DNA from: Bugula neritina
Taxonomy: Eukaryota > Bryozoa > Gymnolaemata > Cheilostomatida > Bugulidae
Direction: 5' to 3'
DNA: 64,000 nt
NCBI GenBank assembly: GCA_964035545.1
Contig: OZ037765.1
Coordinates: forward strand, 33,479,004 to 33,543,003
Shown here: positions 1-13,300 of the stretch, piece after piece
How positions within the stretch are numbered: the first letter of the stretch is position 1
Layout: the number at the start of each line of letters is the position of its first letter
Position numbers and translations under genes: made by a program
Notes under the pieces: generated by a model
Told to the model about the DNA's origin: nothing
Database searches by the model: none
What the model saw: the letters and a program-made list of their open reading frames with translations, nothing else

Positions 1-391
1 CCACACATATACCTGACAAAAATAAAGCATATTAAATCCTTTCTCTAACTATGAGTGTGGAACTAGCATTGCTGCAACACAATTTTAGAAAACAAATATG
101 CTTACAAGTTTTGAGATCTGAAAGTTTTCTAATCGTTTATGACCTACATTAGGTAAAAGTTGTTTCAAGCTATTTTATACTATTTACTTATGCTAGGATG
201 GTTCATGTTTCATGGGATGATATAAATTTTGAAAGCATGATACAACAAAATAAATATTGCTTTTTTCCTTATTATTATAAGAGTGTTTGTAATCTGAAAC
301 AAATTTCCATTGCTATATTTTAAACATACTGAACAATGAGTATTTGTAAAATATCCAAGATACATGAAAATATCAGACATTTTGCACTCAC

Positions 392-567
392 CACTTCAAA
401 TTGCCCTTAGTTGACAGTATGAGAGGAAGTTTAGATCTTGTGTAGAAATTGTAGATGGAGACGCCAGTCTCATCTCCTTGTGGCGGCGTCCATGGATACT
501 TTCTTGCTAACTCTGAGATGCACTTCCTCTTTTTCACAAGAGTTTGCGCTGATTGCCGAAATGCCAT
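392..567 (-). CDS. CARS2: Cysteinyl-tRNA synthetase, first coding exon (partial, probably mitochondrial form)
   Basis: The exon reads from an ATG at 567, with an in-frame TGA two codons upstream, to a GTGAGT donor just left of 392. It is 176 nt and ends after the first two bases of a Trp codon. The last third has the class I CysRS N-terminal pattern: ETGVSIYN, then TRSKLPLIL, then LKW where the family continues into WYSCGPTVYD. The enzyme charges tRNA-Cys with cysteine. The first 30 residues are rich in Arg and Lys with few acids (FRQSAQTLVKKRK), which fits a mitochondrial leader. The GDETGV and PLI spellings look more like CARS2 than cytosolic CARS1, but the WTPPQG piece is CARS1-like, so the paralogue is not certain. 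The HIGH motif and the rest of the enzyme lie off the left edge; no second exon is visible in 1-391. Confidence 0.62.
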
Positions 568-3500
568 GTCTCAGTTAATACAGAACTTCCAGTATCTGCT
601 CTGGAAAGCTACCTCAATAGCTGCGATGTCTGAATCATAAATATAGCTATATGTGAACCAGTGATAAATCTGGGCTACTCATAATTTGGTAAGGGATTAT
701 ATACTACGGTTTGTAAGGATTATCAGCTGTGGCAGTATAATACTAAAGGTACTGTACAAGGAAAAGTTTATGAGTGTCAACTAATAGTTTATATAATAAT
801 ATAATAATATAGTAATATGCAGGTCAAACAGAATGTATAATACAGATTACATTTGTTGCAATTGACTGCTTGATAAACATGTGCAATAACCCATGTAAAA
901 CCCAGTCATTGAAGTTCATCTATTAATACAATATTGTATATCTCATCGTTATAGCAAAGATAATGTTGAAGACAGAGCGTTATAGTGACAATTTTTGACC
1001 ATAATAATATTTCTAGAAATGTTAATGTGTTGAAAGTGAAATTCTATAAACTTGTTGTAATTGACATGATTTTTGAATAGACAAAAATCCATTGGCTCGA
1101 GTGCAGTAAATGAGTGTTACGCTACATACGCTAAAGATATTTATTTCTGTTAAAGAATTTAGCTCCCTGGTTAATAAAGTAAAGCATTTAAGACTCAGAG
1201 GGCAACTGTAAGACATTCCATATACCAACCACAAATATAATAAAATATTAAAATAACATTGCATTGAAAAGAGAAATGATAAAAGGTGATCCATGAGCTG
1301 CAATATTAAAACATAATATAAAACCGTGTAAGAGAGGGTGTGAATAGAAATCTACAATAATTAAACACAATTACAACAAACTGAAGATAAAACATGGAGG
1401 AGAAACTCTAAAGTTATATGCTTACTAGCCCTATTTCTATCAGATATTCCTAGTTTGAGGAACCGTCTGCTTGCCCGAAATTCAAGCCCCAACGCTAAAC
1501 CAATTTTTCAAAGACCTAGATAAGTTATGTGAGCAACCATCAGATGTTTTACATGAATACAGAGTTGAGAGATTACACTTGGTAATGGAAGAACATGTTA
1601 AACAGGTAGTATATGCCCAATACCTACCCCTTCAGAAATAGACGAAGCCACTTCCAAATGCGGAGGACCTAGGTGCTGCAGCCAGCAGTGTCTAGTAGCT
1701 ATTTCCTGCAAATATACATATCATGATCAGAACTCATGGTGGTGACAGGTTGACATATAGGTTAATGAAAAAGAATTACCTACAGTGTCTAGGACGGCCT
1801 GGAGCTTAGCAAAAGTATACTGGATAATGCACACTTCAGTAATAATATGTTATACATTAACCGACATGCTATTCAAGCGTGAGGATGATTTATGGTTGGA
1901 ACTAGTTCGATAAGTCAAGTTAATTTTAAAAGTGACCTAGATTCTCAAACATGAAACTTACCGTCAGTCACGTGTATATGCTAGCAGCTAGCGCAATGTG
2001 ATAGTTTTAAGGTAACTAGAATGTGGTAAGGTTAGAAATGGTTAGGAAAGGACAGTGTACAGCCCACTGATCCCAAATATTGAGTATTTGTGATAAACCA
2101 GGGTTCTACGACCACAATGCTGACATGAAACTGAAAGTATAATAGACTGAGAGTAAACAGTGTACAAGCGAGTTCATCTGTAAACTAACTGTTCAGCTAA
2201 TTGTAGCACTTGCAGAGGTTATAAACACACTGCATTTTCTATTATAGCTTCATAAACCCTTTCTAATCAAGCATTTCTGCACCTAGCTGGGCATTTATTG
2301 GTTTCAAACAAACTTGAAATTATTATCATGCAGGCAGTCTATTTTATAACAGGCTTAAATATGTATTCTATAATAGGCATGCATGTGTTTTGCCCACAAA
2401 GTCATTTAAACATACTAGAATTGTTGACAAGCTCGAAATGCGTTGAATTATTATGCGCGCAGCAAAAGTCACAGCCTCACATGAAGTATTTGCACGTGCA
2501 TTCACATTGCCATGTGAACTGGAGTGTGACATGGATATGGTGAAAAATAACCCAGGCGGAGAACTGTTCACGACCTATTCACTTACGGTTCCTCTACAAG
2601 GCCAGTCTGCGAGCTTCATTCTTTCTCAAGAAAAACAGTTAATTAAAGTATTATAAGTAGCAAATTCATTATTAATTTATTTCAATTATTTACACTTAAA
2701 CCACAAGAACTCAAAGTGAAAGCTTCGTGTTGTTTGTTTGATTCTTTACACAATGAAAATATTATGAATATGATAAGATAACTCTTCATGAAAGTTTTCT
2801 TCAGCATTTTTCTTATTATATAACAAAAGCATAACAGAGTCAATAACACATACAACTTTTGATTTACATTTTATTATATATGAACTGTATATTATATACA
2901 TGCAATACATCATCATATATAGTAAATGTTGAAATTTTATACTAGGCCATCATTTTCAACTGTAGACATTGCGTTTAAACATTAAGAACTGTTGATTTTG
3001 AAAAAGAAATAATTCAACAGGTCCAAGAGATTGTATCTGAAGTGCAAAAAAAATAAAAATTTCAAATTAGGAAAAAAGCAAAACAAAAGAAGAAATAAAA
3101 AGTTAATAATAGCAAAATATCATACAATATAATTGATTGGAATAATGAAGGGAAGAAAGAAAAATAATAGTAATATGAAACTTTATTATATAATGCATCA
3201 TACTACAATGCCATCACAACTACAAGTTAATGAAATTGTTAGTGTAAGATGTTTCTAATTATCATAAAGAACTTATCTATTAATAGTGTTACGTTCATGT
3301 AAACCAACTGTATAAATATATAAACATTTAAACAGAGTTACACTCGTTTATTGACATGAATTTCGTAGACTAGAATTTATTCATGATGTAGTTTATTCAA
3401 ATTGTTTGAACCAAACTGTAGCTTATGATAGTCTTGATTTACTCTTCTAAAATTTAGTCGGGGATAAAATAAAAATAAAATAAAATAAATGACTTTTTCT

Positions 3501-3662
3501 GCTTAAGCGCAAAAACAAACGTAAATTGCATTCATTCAAAACAATTTTGATTCCTGCACAAACAAAATTTAGTACGAATAAAGAGATAAGAAGGAAATTA
3601 TAGTATCCGTTAATAAATTGTGCTGATAACCATTACTATGGCAACACAAAACAACCTTGACC
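568..3662. other. Intergenic region between the CysRS start and the SVEP1-like stop
   Basis: This 3.1-kb AT-rich stretch lies between the 5' end of the synthetase gene and the 3' end of the SVEP1-like gene. I see no exon with splice-compatible edges and no recognisable protein. Short open frames around 2298-2656 run on both strands and show no known motif. The part from about 2650 to 3560 is very AT-rich. Two minus-strand AATAAA hexamers (tttatt at 3376-3381 and 3392-3397) lie about 270-290 nt past the SVEP1-like stop and are plausible poly(A) signals. The CysRS promoter should lie just above 567, but I see no clear core element. Confidence 0.5.
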
Positions 3663-6600
3663 TCAAGTAGGTCTAGAGCAATACGGAGTGGAAGTCCACA
3701 GGCCATCAGACTGACACATAATGAAGGCGGGACCTCTCCGCATATAGCCTGGGGGACAGGTGAAGGCCAGGTAGTGTCTGTAGGTATACTCAGTACCATA
3801 TAATGTTACCAGGGAGTTGTCTACTGCCGGCCTTCCACAGGATATACCTGGAGTAATGATGACATAAAGGGTTATAAAGAAAGAGCAGTCAATCAGCATA
3901 AGAGTTGTATGTCTAAGTGATACTTTGGAAATATATTATATGTCTACGGAAATTGCTTAGAGCAGCACAGAGTTGGGAGTCGCTGAGTGAAATGTGTCAA
4001 ATGAGGAGCTTAAAGTAACCCCAAAGTTTGCGCTGCATCTAGTGATATCCTGTAGCTTAAATAACTAAACAGCTGTAACACGCAACTGGCATAGTAATGG
4101 TATGCGCACAGCTAAGAGTCACAGCTCGAATAGTACATATTATATACATGATAGAGTAAACTCTTACGTTGACAATTGGATTGATGCTGTGACCAACTGG
4201 TGTTGCGTAGACAAATAAGTTGAGTGCTACCAGAATATCCGGTACCACAGGCTAAAGATATTGTATCTCCATTGTAATAAGTTGTAGCCTTAGATTCTAC
4301 AGGTGAGTTTGTAGGAGGAGTGCACCGTGGCCGGGCTGAAACACCACAAATATGGTTAATCAATATCACACAGCAGAATTTTTATTTCTGTGCGTGTGTG
4401 TGTGTGTGTGTCCGTGTGTGTGTGTGTGTGTGTGTGTGCGTGAGTGTGTGTGTCTTTGATATACAATAATAAACGTAATCAATGTATAACTCTAGTCATG
4501 TATAAACAGAGCCAAGTTTAGCTGTAGAGAGAGAATTACATTATATTGCATAATGCCAAAATATATCAGATAAACATGTGTTCATGTCCTGAAATTTCTT
4601 GCTTTATTTCTCAAAACTTAAAAAGGAGTTGGCTCATATTTTTCCTTTCTAGTAACAGATTCAACTGGCTTACCTTTACAAGACTGATACAAAACAGTTT
4701 ACTAAAGTTACAATATTTTTTTAGGAAATACATGTTTATGCATTAGTCTATAATATCTTGCAGATACCAACAACTTCCTATGTAGAACTATTAATATCCA
4801 GTGTAACTCAAATATTCATATTCTATGCAGGACAAAAACTTTTTTGCTACACAAAATGGACATTGAAATGTTTGAGCAGCAGAAATGGAAGAAAGCAGAA
4901 AGAAATAAAGAAAATAACACACTAAACACACATGCAGAAAACCAACCACATTTATTCTACCTGTACAGTGTGCAGAGAGGGGAAATCTCCAGACTCCTGA
5001 GTCCACACAGGTGATATTTATAACAGCTGCCTGCATTTCATACCCTTCCTGGCAGAGAGCTAGCACCGTGTCATTGACATAGTAGACTGAGTCTCTAGTA
5101 GTATTCAGAGCCATCATGTTAGGGGGGAGATTTAGGGTCCCACATCTTGTGACTGCAAACAACCACATACCAAATAATTAGTATTTCCAAATAATTTAGC
5201 TGATTCAATCAACTGAACTGTATTAAAGAAAAATTATTGTTTTGATATAAACTATATTTTACTGATGCTAGTAAACGAAAATATAAACAATAGAAAAGAT
5301 TAGACGATAGAAAACTATTACAAGAGAAGACAACTCCTAAATGACGCAGTGGCGATAGTTCATCTCCCATTTTGTACTAGCAAATACTGGCAGATTATAC
5401 CTAGAATACAACGTATAGCAAAATTAGTGTTATAACCTAAATTCACTCACGTGTGCATGTAGGAAGATTTGTAGTCCAAGTTCTATTTGCCAGACATAGT
5501 ATGTTACCATTGCCTTCTAACTGATACCCTTTATAACAACTTGCAATGGCTGTAGAACCTAAGCTAAATCCATTATAAGTGATATACCTGCAGAATACAT
5601 CACATACAAGGATCGTATCAAGACTAAGGTCCAAGACTATCTTAATACGCTGTATTTGTATTCAACACGTTACTTTAGAGGCTAAATCGCCATGCGAGAA
5701 GCTTCAAACTCCTTTCCAAAACTAATTAAAAATTATGAGACTAAAATGTGTTTTCTTTGCAGAACCAAGCAATTTTTATAATTTGGATTTTTTCTACTAA
5801 ATTTAAGTAATAAACTCTAAGTAGTTCTATCTAGAGTAGAACTGAAACCAACTCTGCTAGAATACAGCTGTCTAAATGAGATATAACTGAAAGTTAGCAT
5901 GACATATACATTCAGGGTTGAGTTCAGAGCTGGTCATCTCTATTAACTCTCAGATGAATTGACCAGACGGAAACTAAAAGCTGAATCTCACCCATTAGAC
6001 ATCGGGGTAATGTCCGATAAGCAATATTTCTCTTTACAGTAAGGCAAGGGATGCCGCCACTCTCCACTATCACACTGTGCTACATCATCTCCTACTAACT
6101 CAAAGTCAGTATCACAGAGTAGCGTCACATTGTCTCCATGGGTATATATGTCACGGCTACCTAAATACAGTAGTGTGCTATAAGCATACCATGCAGCGTC
6201 ACAGTGATCGTAATAATCACAACACAGTTTAGGTTTATGTTGTCACACTTGCAAAAGCTTTATAAAAACTTCTTGAAGCTCCTAGAAGCTTCTAGAACAT
6301 TTTCCAGTAGAATTGATAGATTTATCGGCTTTATTATAAAATATATACGATTTGCAAAAAGTTATCATACATTAGACTAGAATCAGCTTATTCTATGGCT
6401 TTGTAATTACATTACCCTGCTCACCCTAAAAATGACTATGTCAAACACAGCAAACAAAAATATAGATGTACAATGACATTTTATTAGGGCTTGAAAATTG
6501 TATAATAAAGTTGTTATGACTTTATGTATGAAGCTAGATTTGTTTTATGTGGTTTCAATTACTGGCTAGTGGATCTCTCAGACTGCAGACCTAGTTATGA

Positions 6601-9600
6601 AATGTAAACCTAGACTAGAATGCAGCCTTACAAGACACAGCTGAAAAGGGAGGGGTCTCACACCCCTTCCCCTCCCCGCACCTAACATTACCATTAGAAA
6701 TTTGTAGGCCCTCAGTGAGGAGAATATCTGGGCATGTGGAGATGGTACAGTTAATGTTTGTGACATTCCAGCCTGATGACTCATTACAGTAAGATATTCC
6801 AGAACCATCCATCTGGTATCCTGTAAGAGTAAACCTATCAGGTAGATGTCAAGTAGAGTGGCATGGAACACAGCAACGAGGTGCAGCCCTTTGAGAAGAT
6901 TAATTTGAAAAGGCTTTAAAATATTTTCACTGTAAAACTGTTGATAGACAAAAATCGATTATATTAGCAAATATGCCACCTAATAGTTCAAAATTAGGTT
7001 TGATTGAACAAAGGTTATCTGATAAAACACCCTTCAGTAATGTTCTACAAATAAATAATTTACAATATAATGCTGGAAAGAAAACAAACTCATTCTAAAA
7101 TTATACAGATACAAAGTTAGCACAAGCTTGTTGATTCATACAGCATAAGCTATCATAGGAATAAAACTCTGCAAAATGAAAATATAGCCTCAAAAACCAT
7201 TCTAACACCCATTGGCATCAGAGGTCACGAACCTTCATCACAGGTGTATCTAGCAGAATAGTCAGCGTAGATGTCAGCAACGAGGGAATTATTGGTGACG
7301 ACAAAGTGGCTGTTCTCTAGTGTGGGAGGTTCAATTAATGAACACAACTTGGCAACACAAGTGGGTATGTCACTGGACCATCTGCTTCCTTCACACCGCA
7401 CCAGTTCTACACCTACAAGCAGCTTATTGTACTATATACGAGGGAGATAACTCCAACACCCCAATACCAGCGGAAAAATATGTTATATAATAGACTGAAA
7501 CATGGTTGGAACAGGAAATACTGCATTAATAGTTCATAGTTGCTTAAATAACTTATTTTTTATAAAATATATAACTCATTTTTATAAAACTAAAACCAGA
7601 GTTTACCAATATAAAGTTACATAATAGATATATGACTAATATTAATTAAGGTCGTTAAGTTTATTGTCAACAAGATAGAAATAAAGCATCAAAGAATGAA
7701 ATAACAACAGCAAACCTTCCAACTGATAGCCTGAGTGGCAGTCAAACTGAACCTCTAAGCCAACGTCTGCTGTTAATATCTCCATGGTGATATGAGGGAG
7801 TGTCTCAGGGAGGGAACATAACTCCTGACCACAAATAATACTCTCAACTCCTTTCCTGTATAAGTGTATGCAGTTTGTATATATATTTGGCTATAGCATA
7901 GGAAGAGTGACACGCTCTCACATGCATCGTCAAGCTTGCTAAGAAGTTTATCACTATGCTGACAAGATGACTTAAAGGAGTTTGCAGTGGCGCAGAGAGG
8001 ATTATAACCAAATGATTTTCCTGAGATGACAAGACAATACAATTGTTTCAAACTACATATAGCTGCTCTCTACGTAACCTTTTTACGATAAGAGGAGAGG
8101 AATTTGACCGCAAAATAAACGCTTTAGCCTACTTTAAAAACTCTTTCCATCAGGGGTTCTCACAGGGATGTAAGCATTGAGTTTCATATGAAAAAATATA
8201 TACTCAATTATTGCTTTCAAATGACCGCATAAACCAAGTTACAATCCTCTGTAGGTAAAAGGTAGAGAAGTATTGAGTATTAATTGTTTTAGAAATGACA
8301 TATATTTCTACACAAGACATCAATAAAACACGATGAGAACATGCAATGAGCTCTACAATGAGCTCTAATAAAACTCACCATTGACCTTTACCAGAACAAG
8401 TAATGTTGAAAGCACCTCCCCCAAGTAACGTATCTTCCAGACACTCATACGTGACTACAGAGCTGTACTGATATACATCTGATGGGGTGACTTGTTTAGC
8501 CTTAGCACCAGTAACATCAGGTAGAGAGGGGCACAGTACAGGAGAGCACGACTCCATCTGTGTATAGAAGGAAAAATGTGAGATCTGAGCTAAAAGCACT
8601 TTCTTTATGAAGACCTTTAGCACTAACAAAAAGCAACCAGCAAAAAGCAACTAGCATAAAGCAAGTAGCAAAAGAAAGTTAGAAGTTGAGAACTGCCAGT
8701 AATTTAGGACTTTGTTAGTTAATTGCAAATTTCTAGCCAGTATGTTGTAGGTAAAGAAATTACACAAAACGGTAACAAAATAAGAATAATTCAACTATAT
8801 ACATGTATATTATATCTAAGTTGACAGTCTATAGCCTACCTCTGGTTTCCAGGACCCGTCCTCCGTGCAGACAGATGTGGAGTTGTGGGGTCTTGTGTAT
8901 CCAGTGTGGCACACAACTGTAGCCTCGGATCCATAACTTGTTGCATTAACATATACATCAGCATCGAGGATGTGGGAGAAGTCAGAAACACAGTCTATGA
9001 GTTGACATTGTGGAGAATCAGGAGCCCACGAGGAGTTGCCTTCACATTTCAGAGTTGGTATTCCAATCATAGAATAACCAGCGTCACAGAAATATGTAGC
9101 ATTAGATCCAAAGGTTGTGTTGGTGTAGTGGACACTACCACTAGCTATGCTAGGAGCAGGTCCACAGTCTACAGGCTCACAATAAGGGAAGGGTGGGCTC
9201 CACGTCCCACCTTCCTGACAGTTAGACTGAGCACTACCTTGCAGAGTGTATCCTTCAGCACAGGTGAAGGACACTGTAGAGTTAGTGTAGTCAAAAACTA
9301 CTAGGTGATCACGGCTTTGTGGAACACAGGCTATCCTAACACAGGAGAGGTTGAGGGGTAAGTTCAGCCATTCACCTTCACCGTTACATGTAACAGGTGA
9401 AACACTGGACGGGGCGAACCCTTGCTTGCAACCAAGTCTCACGGAATCTCCTTTGACGTAAGTTTTGTTGTCATTGGATGCCGAGTGAGAGACAAAAAGG
9501 AAGGGGGCGAGACAGACCCGCAAACAACTAGGAGGGGAGGTCCAGGCTCCTTGTCTATTGCATGATAGTGTAGCATTTCCTGTCAGTTGATAGCCAGCTG

Positions 9601-10377
9601 TGCAGCTATAGTTACAAGAATACAATGTGCTACAGAGATGGTGATGTGTTTGTAAAGATTGTATATTGAAAAATACGTTTTCTTAAATTTTATTAGAGCA
9701 GATGATAAAATTTGAAGAAATTCATGCCAAACGATCGGTTCTCTTCCCTCACTGAAACTGAAAGATAAATTTAGATCTTAGATTAGGAGAAACTACTATT
9801 GTATTCTATACCAGCTCACCTGTAGCTGACAGAAGATGGGGAGAGGGTCTGCATCTTAGCATGTTGTACACTAGGAGGATGGGCAGTGCACGGGGCAGCC
9901 ACACAGGATGGCGTAGCTACATCCCACTCTCCTGAGGCTAAACAAGTACGTCTGCTTTGCCCTACAGAGAAACATTGTGACAAAATATTGCATATGGAGC
10001 TTTATCTGTTGGGACTAGTGGAAAAATGTATATTTTTATACAAAAGACGCATTCTATGCATTAAATGTAATGATAACATGTTTATAAACAAAATTTAGCA
10101 TTGAAACCAGGAAATATTTTAACAGTAACAAAACACTATCAGTACCTTGAAGCCTAAAGCCATCATTGCATCGGTATTCCACTACAGAGTTGAGAAGCGT
10201 GTCATTTCCTGTGAGCTGTCCGTTAGCCACAGCGGTGAGAGACGGACAGCTGATGGGAGTGCATTCAGGGCGTCCCGAGCTCCAGCTGCCGTTTTCTAGG
10301 CAGCGTCGCACAACGCCCCCGTTTAGCTGATAGCCTTGACTGCAGACCACAACTATCATAGCACCAACTTTGAACGT
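3663..10377 (-). CDS. SVEP1: SVEP1-like exons 40-51: terminal sushi block and stop
   Basis: Exons are 10146-10377, 9820-9961, 8840-9605, 8379-8557, 7716-7855, 7233-7412, 6692-6820, 5992-6160, 5451-5587, 4961-5152, 4168-4335 and 3663-3847, residues 3195-4066. About fourteen sushi domains are present; exon 42 encodes three whole ones. The exon 46 donor was set at GTAATG (not the later GTGCGG or GTAAGG) because only this joins in frame to exon 47 and rebuilds a sushi (ISNG then [15 protein letters not shown]). The last exon is one full sushi ending TPYCSRPT and stop. There is no EGF after it, unlike human SVEP1. Confidence 0.85.
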
Positions 10378-13300
10378 CTGCAAACCACAGTCAAAACTCA
10401 CTAACAAATGAAAGATGTTTTTAATATTTGGAGAAATGAAAAGAGTAGTGATTCATGATAAATAGACACAGTTTGAGTATCTATAGAAACAAGTTGCTAC
10501 TCACAGGCGAGTTGCTAGCATAGACATGTCCGTGACTCACAGATCCAGGGTGCTGACAACTCACCAGCAGACATCTTGGCTGCCGTTCGCTGACCCAGAC
10601 ACCAGAAGACGAGCAGGTCGTCTGCTTGTCTCCTACCAGAGTCAGCCCCTCATCACAGCCGTATCTAGCAGTGCTGTTGTACGTGAACCTCTCTGCTGTG
10701 ACGCTACCATTTACTATAGCCTGAGGCTCACCACAGCTAACAGCAACACAACGGGGGGTCTCCATGTTCCAAACACCGCCCGCCATACAGCGAAGGACAG
10801 AATTTGATGCGGCATCAAGTGAATAGCCTTCATTACACGAAACACTAACAATTGAGTTGAACGATGTAGAGTTTCCTATAATGACCCCATTGGTAATTTC
10901 TAAAACAGGGCATTGAATAGAATCACAGACTACCAGGGGTGAAGAGATATTCCACAGGAGTGTAGGAAGACAGGCAATAGAGTAGAGGGGTAGAGAAGGA
11001 GTGTAACCCTGAACACACACAGGAGATAAAACTGTACCCACATATAGACTAGTTTCTAATACAGAAGAGTTGACTGAAGTTAGTGTCTCATTGTTATATA
11101 TGACTGTATCTCTACTCTGTGAAGGTATCCAGTAACCATTGTGTATACCCTCTGGGGGAGGACAACTCTGAAGTGTACAATTAGTATTCTCTTTATATAA
11201 CCATGTGCCGTTAGCTTGACAGTAGTTCATTACCGGCCCTTCCACCTCATATCCTGTTACAAATATAAAAAAATCTCATCACAAATGTGGGACAACTCCA
11301 TGCAGTGAAAATCTTAAATTTAATCAATGCTACGAATACCCATATAACAGCTAAACATTTCTAAAATGGTATTATAAGTTGAAATCTGTCTATCTAAACT
11401 AATATAATTGCTGCCAATTAAATACTAATAAAATAGACGCATAATTCTATCAACACAAAATAATGTATTTTAATAGAATGTCCAGTGTGATAATTCGCAG
11501 AGTGTAACATCAAAAGAGCTGATGTACGTGAGATTTGATTTTTGTAATGAATGACAGCTATATTTGTGTTAAATCACAGTGTGAACACAAGTATATTTAA
11601 CTTTACCTGTATCACAAAAAATAGTTACAACCGAACCATATGTGTTATTCCCATCAATATACCCATTAACAGGACTTAGCAGTGGCGGACACACAACTAG
11701 AGAGCAAGAGGGGGCGGAGTGACTCCAATTCTTACTAGATAAACAGTATATCACATCCACTCCTTCCAGAGTATGCCTGGAATAAGAGTATATCAGGTCA
11801 ATATTTAGGGAGTATCTGCAGAAAATATATAGTCTAAAATAAGATGTAATATGAAGTGTTCAACATACATACCCAGGCATACAAGAGAATGTTATGTTAG
11901 AGCCATAAGTCAAGCCTTCATAATAGGAGAGTATATTAGGTCCAAGGACTGGTAGAGGACAGTTAAACAGTTCACAAGATGGCGAATATCCTGACCAATC
12001 ACCTTCTGCAGTACAAGTCCTTGTTGACTGGCCAATCAGCTCATATCTAACAAGAAAACAAGTATTTTAAACTGAAAAAGTTAGAAGAATGATATTTGTG
12101 AAATGTTCCTTAAAAGAAACTAAACAAGAAACAGAAACTTAGAAATCTAATTTAAAAGAAGAAATTTCATAACTCATTTCAGTTTTTTCTTGGTATACAA
12201 AAAGAAAAGTTTTAGACAGAAAAAAAGCAACTGAGAAAAGGTTTATATATCTTAGAGCTGCTTAGAACTTTCCAACTAACCCCAGCTCACAGCTGTAAGT
12301 GACGTTTGAGGAGTAGCTAGTCGAAGTGTAGTTGAGGATCCCATTAGAAACATCAGGTGGGGCATCACATACTACCTCAACACAATCAGGGATCATAGAG
12401 CTCCAGCTAGAATTGTTTGTACAAAACAGTTCTTGTTCTCCAACGAGTGTATAGCCTTCTACACACGAGAACTTCACTACATCTCCAAGCTGCCTGCCTA
12501 CAGAGCTAATAATCAGTTTATTGTTCTCTGGTTGGATATCTGGACATGTGATCAGAAGACAGTAAGACTCAGTACCACTCCAGCTGGTGTTTGATAGGCA
12601 GGTACGGTATCTATCACCTATCAGTCTATATCCATACCTACACGTGTATACTATCTCACTACCATATCTGGTAGAGTTACTAGGTGAGTGTACAGATGTG
12701 TTGTTATCTGTAGTGGGCAGTGGACATTGGATAGGATCACAGACTACCAGGGGTGTAGAGATATTCCACAGGAGTGTAGGGAGACAGGTAATAGAGTAGA
12801 GGGGTATAGAAGGAGTGTAACCCTCAATACACGCAGGAGATAAAATTGTACCGACATATAGACTAGTTTCTAACACAGAAGAGTTGACTGAAGTTAGTGT
12901 CTCATTGTTATATCTGACTGTATCTCTACTCTGTGAAGGTATCCAGTAACCATTGTGTATACCCTCTGGGGGAGGACAACTCTGAAGTGTACAATTAGTA
13001 CTCGCTTTATATAACCATGTGCCGTTAGCTTGACAGTAGTTCATTACTGGCCCTTCCACCTCATATCCTGTGTAGAAAATGTGATGTGAGAATAAAAAGT
13101 TAAAACCATGAAACATTTATTTAATAGCCAAACATTTGAGCTCACTATTTTACCTTTTGCACAAGAGTATGTGACATAAGAACCGAATGTGTTGTTTCCT
13201 GTGACGTCACCATGATATGGCTGTTGAAGTGGTGGACACAATACTAGAGAGCAGGAGGGGGGAACGCCACTCCAGTTTTGATCTGATAAACACCGAATTT

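Noticed and set aside
6600-6691. Extension of SVEP1-like exon 46 to a GTAAGG donor near 6630
   Set aside because: It reads through to an in-frame stop soon after and breaks the sushi; the GTAATG donor at 6691 joins in phase and restores the domain.
8885-9304. A 139-residue + strand open frame
   Set aside because: It is the antisense shadow of SVEP1-like exon 42.
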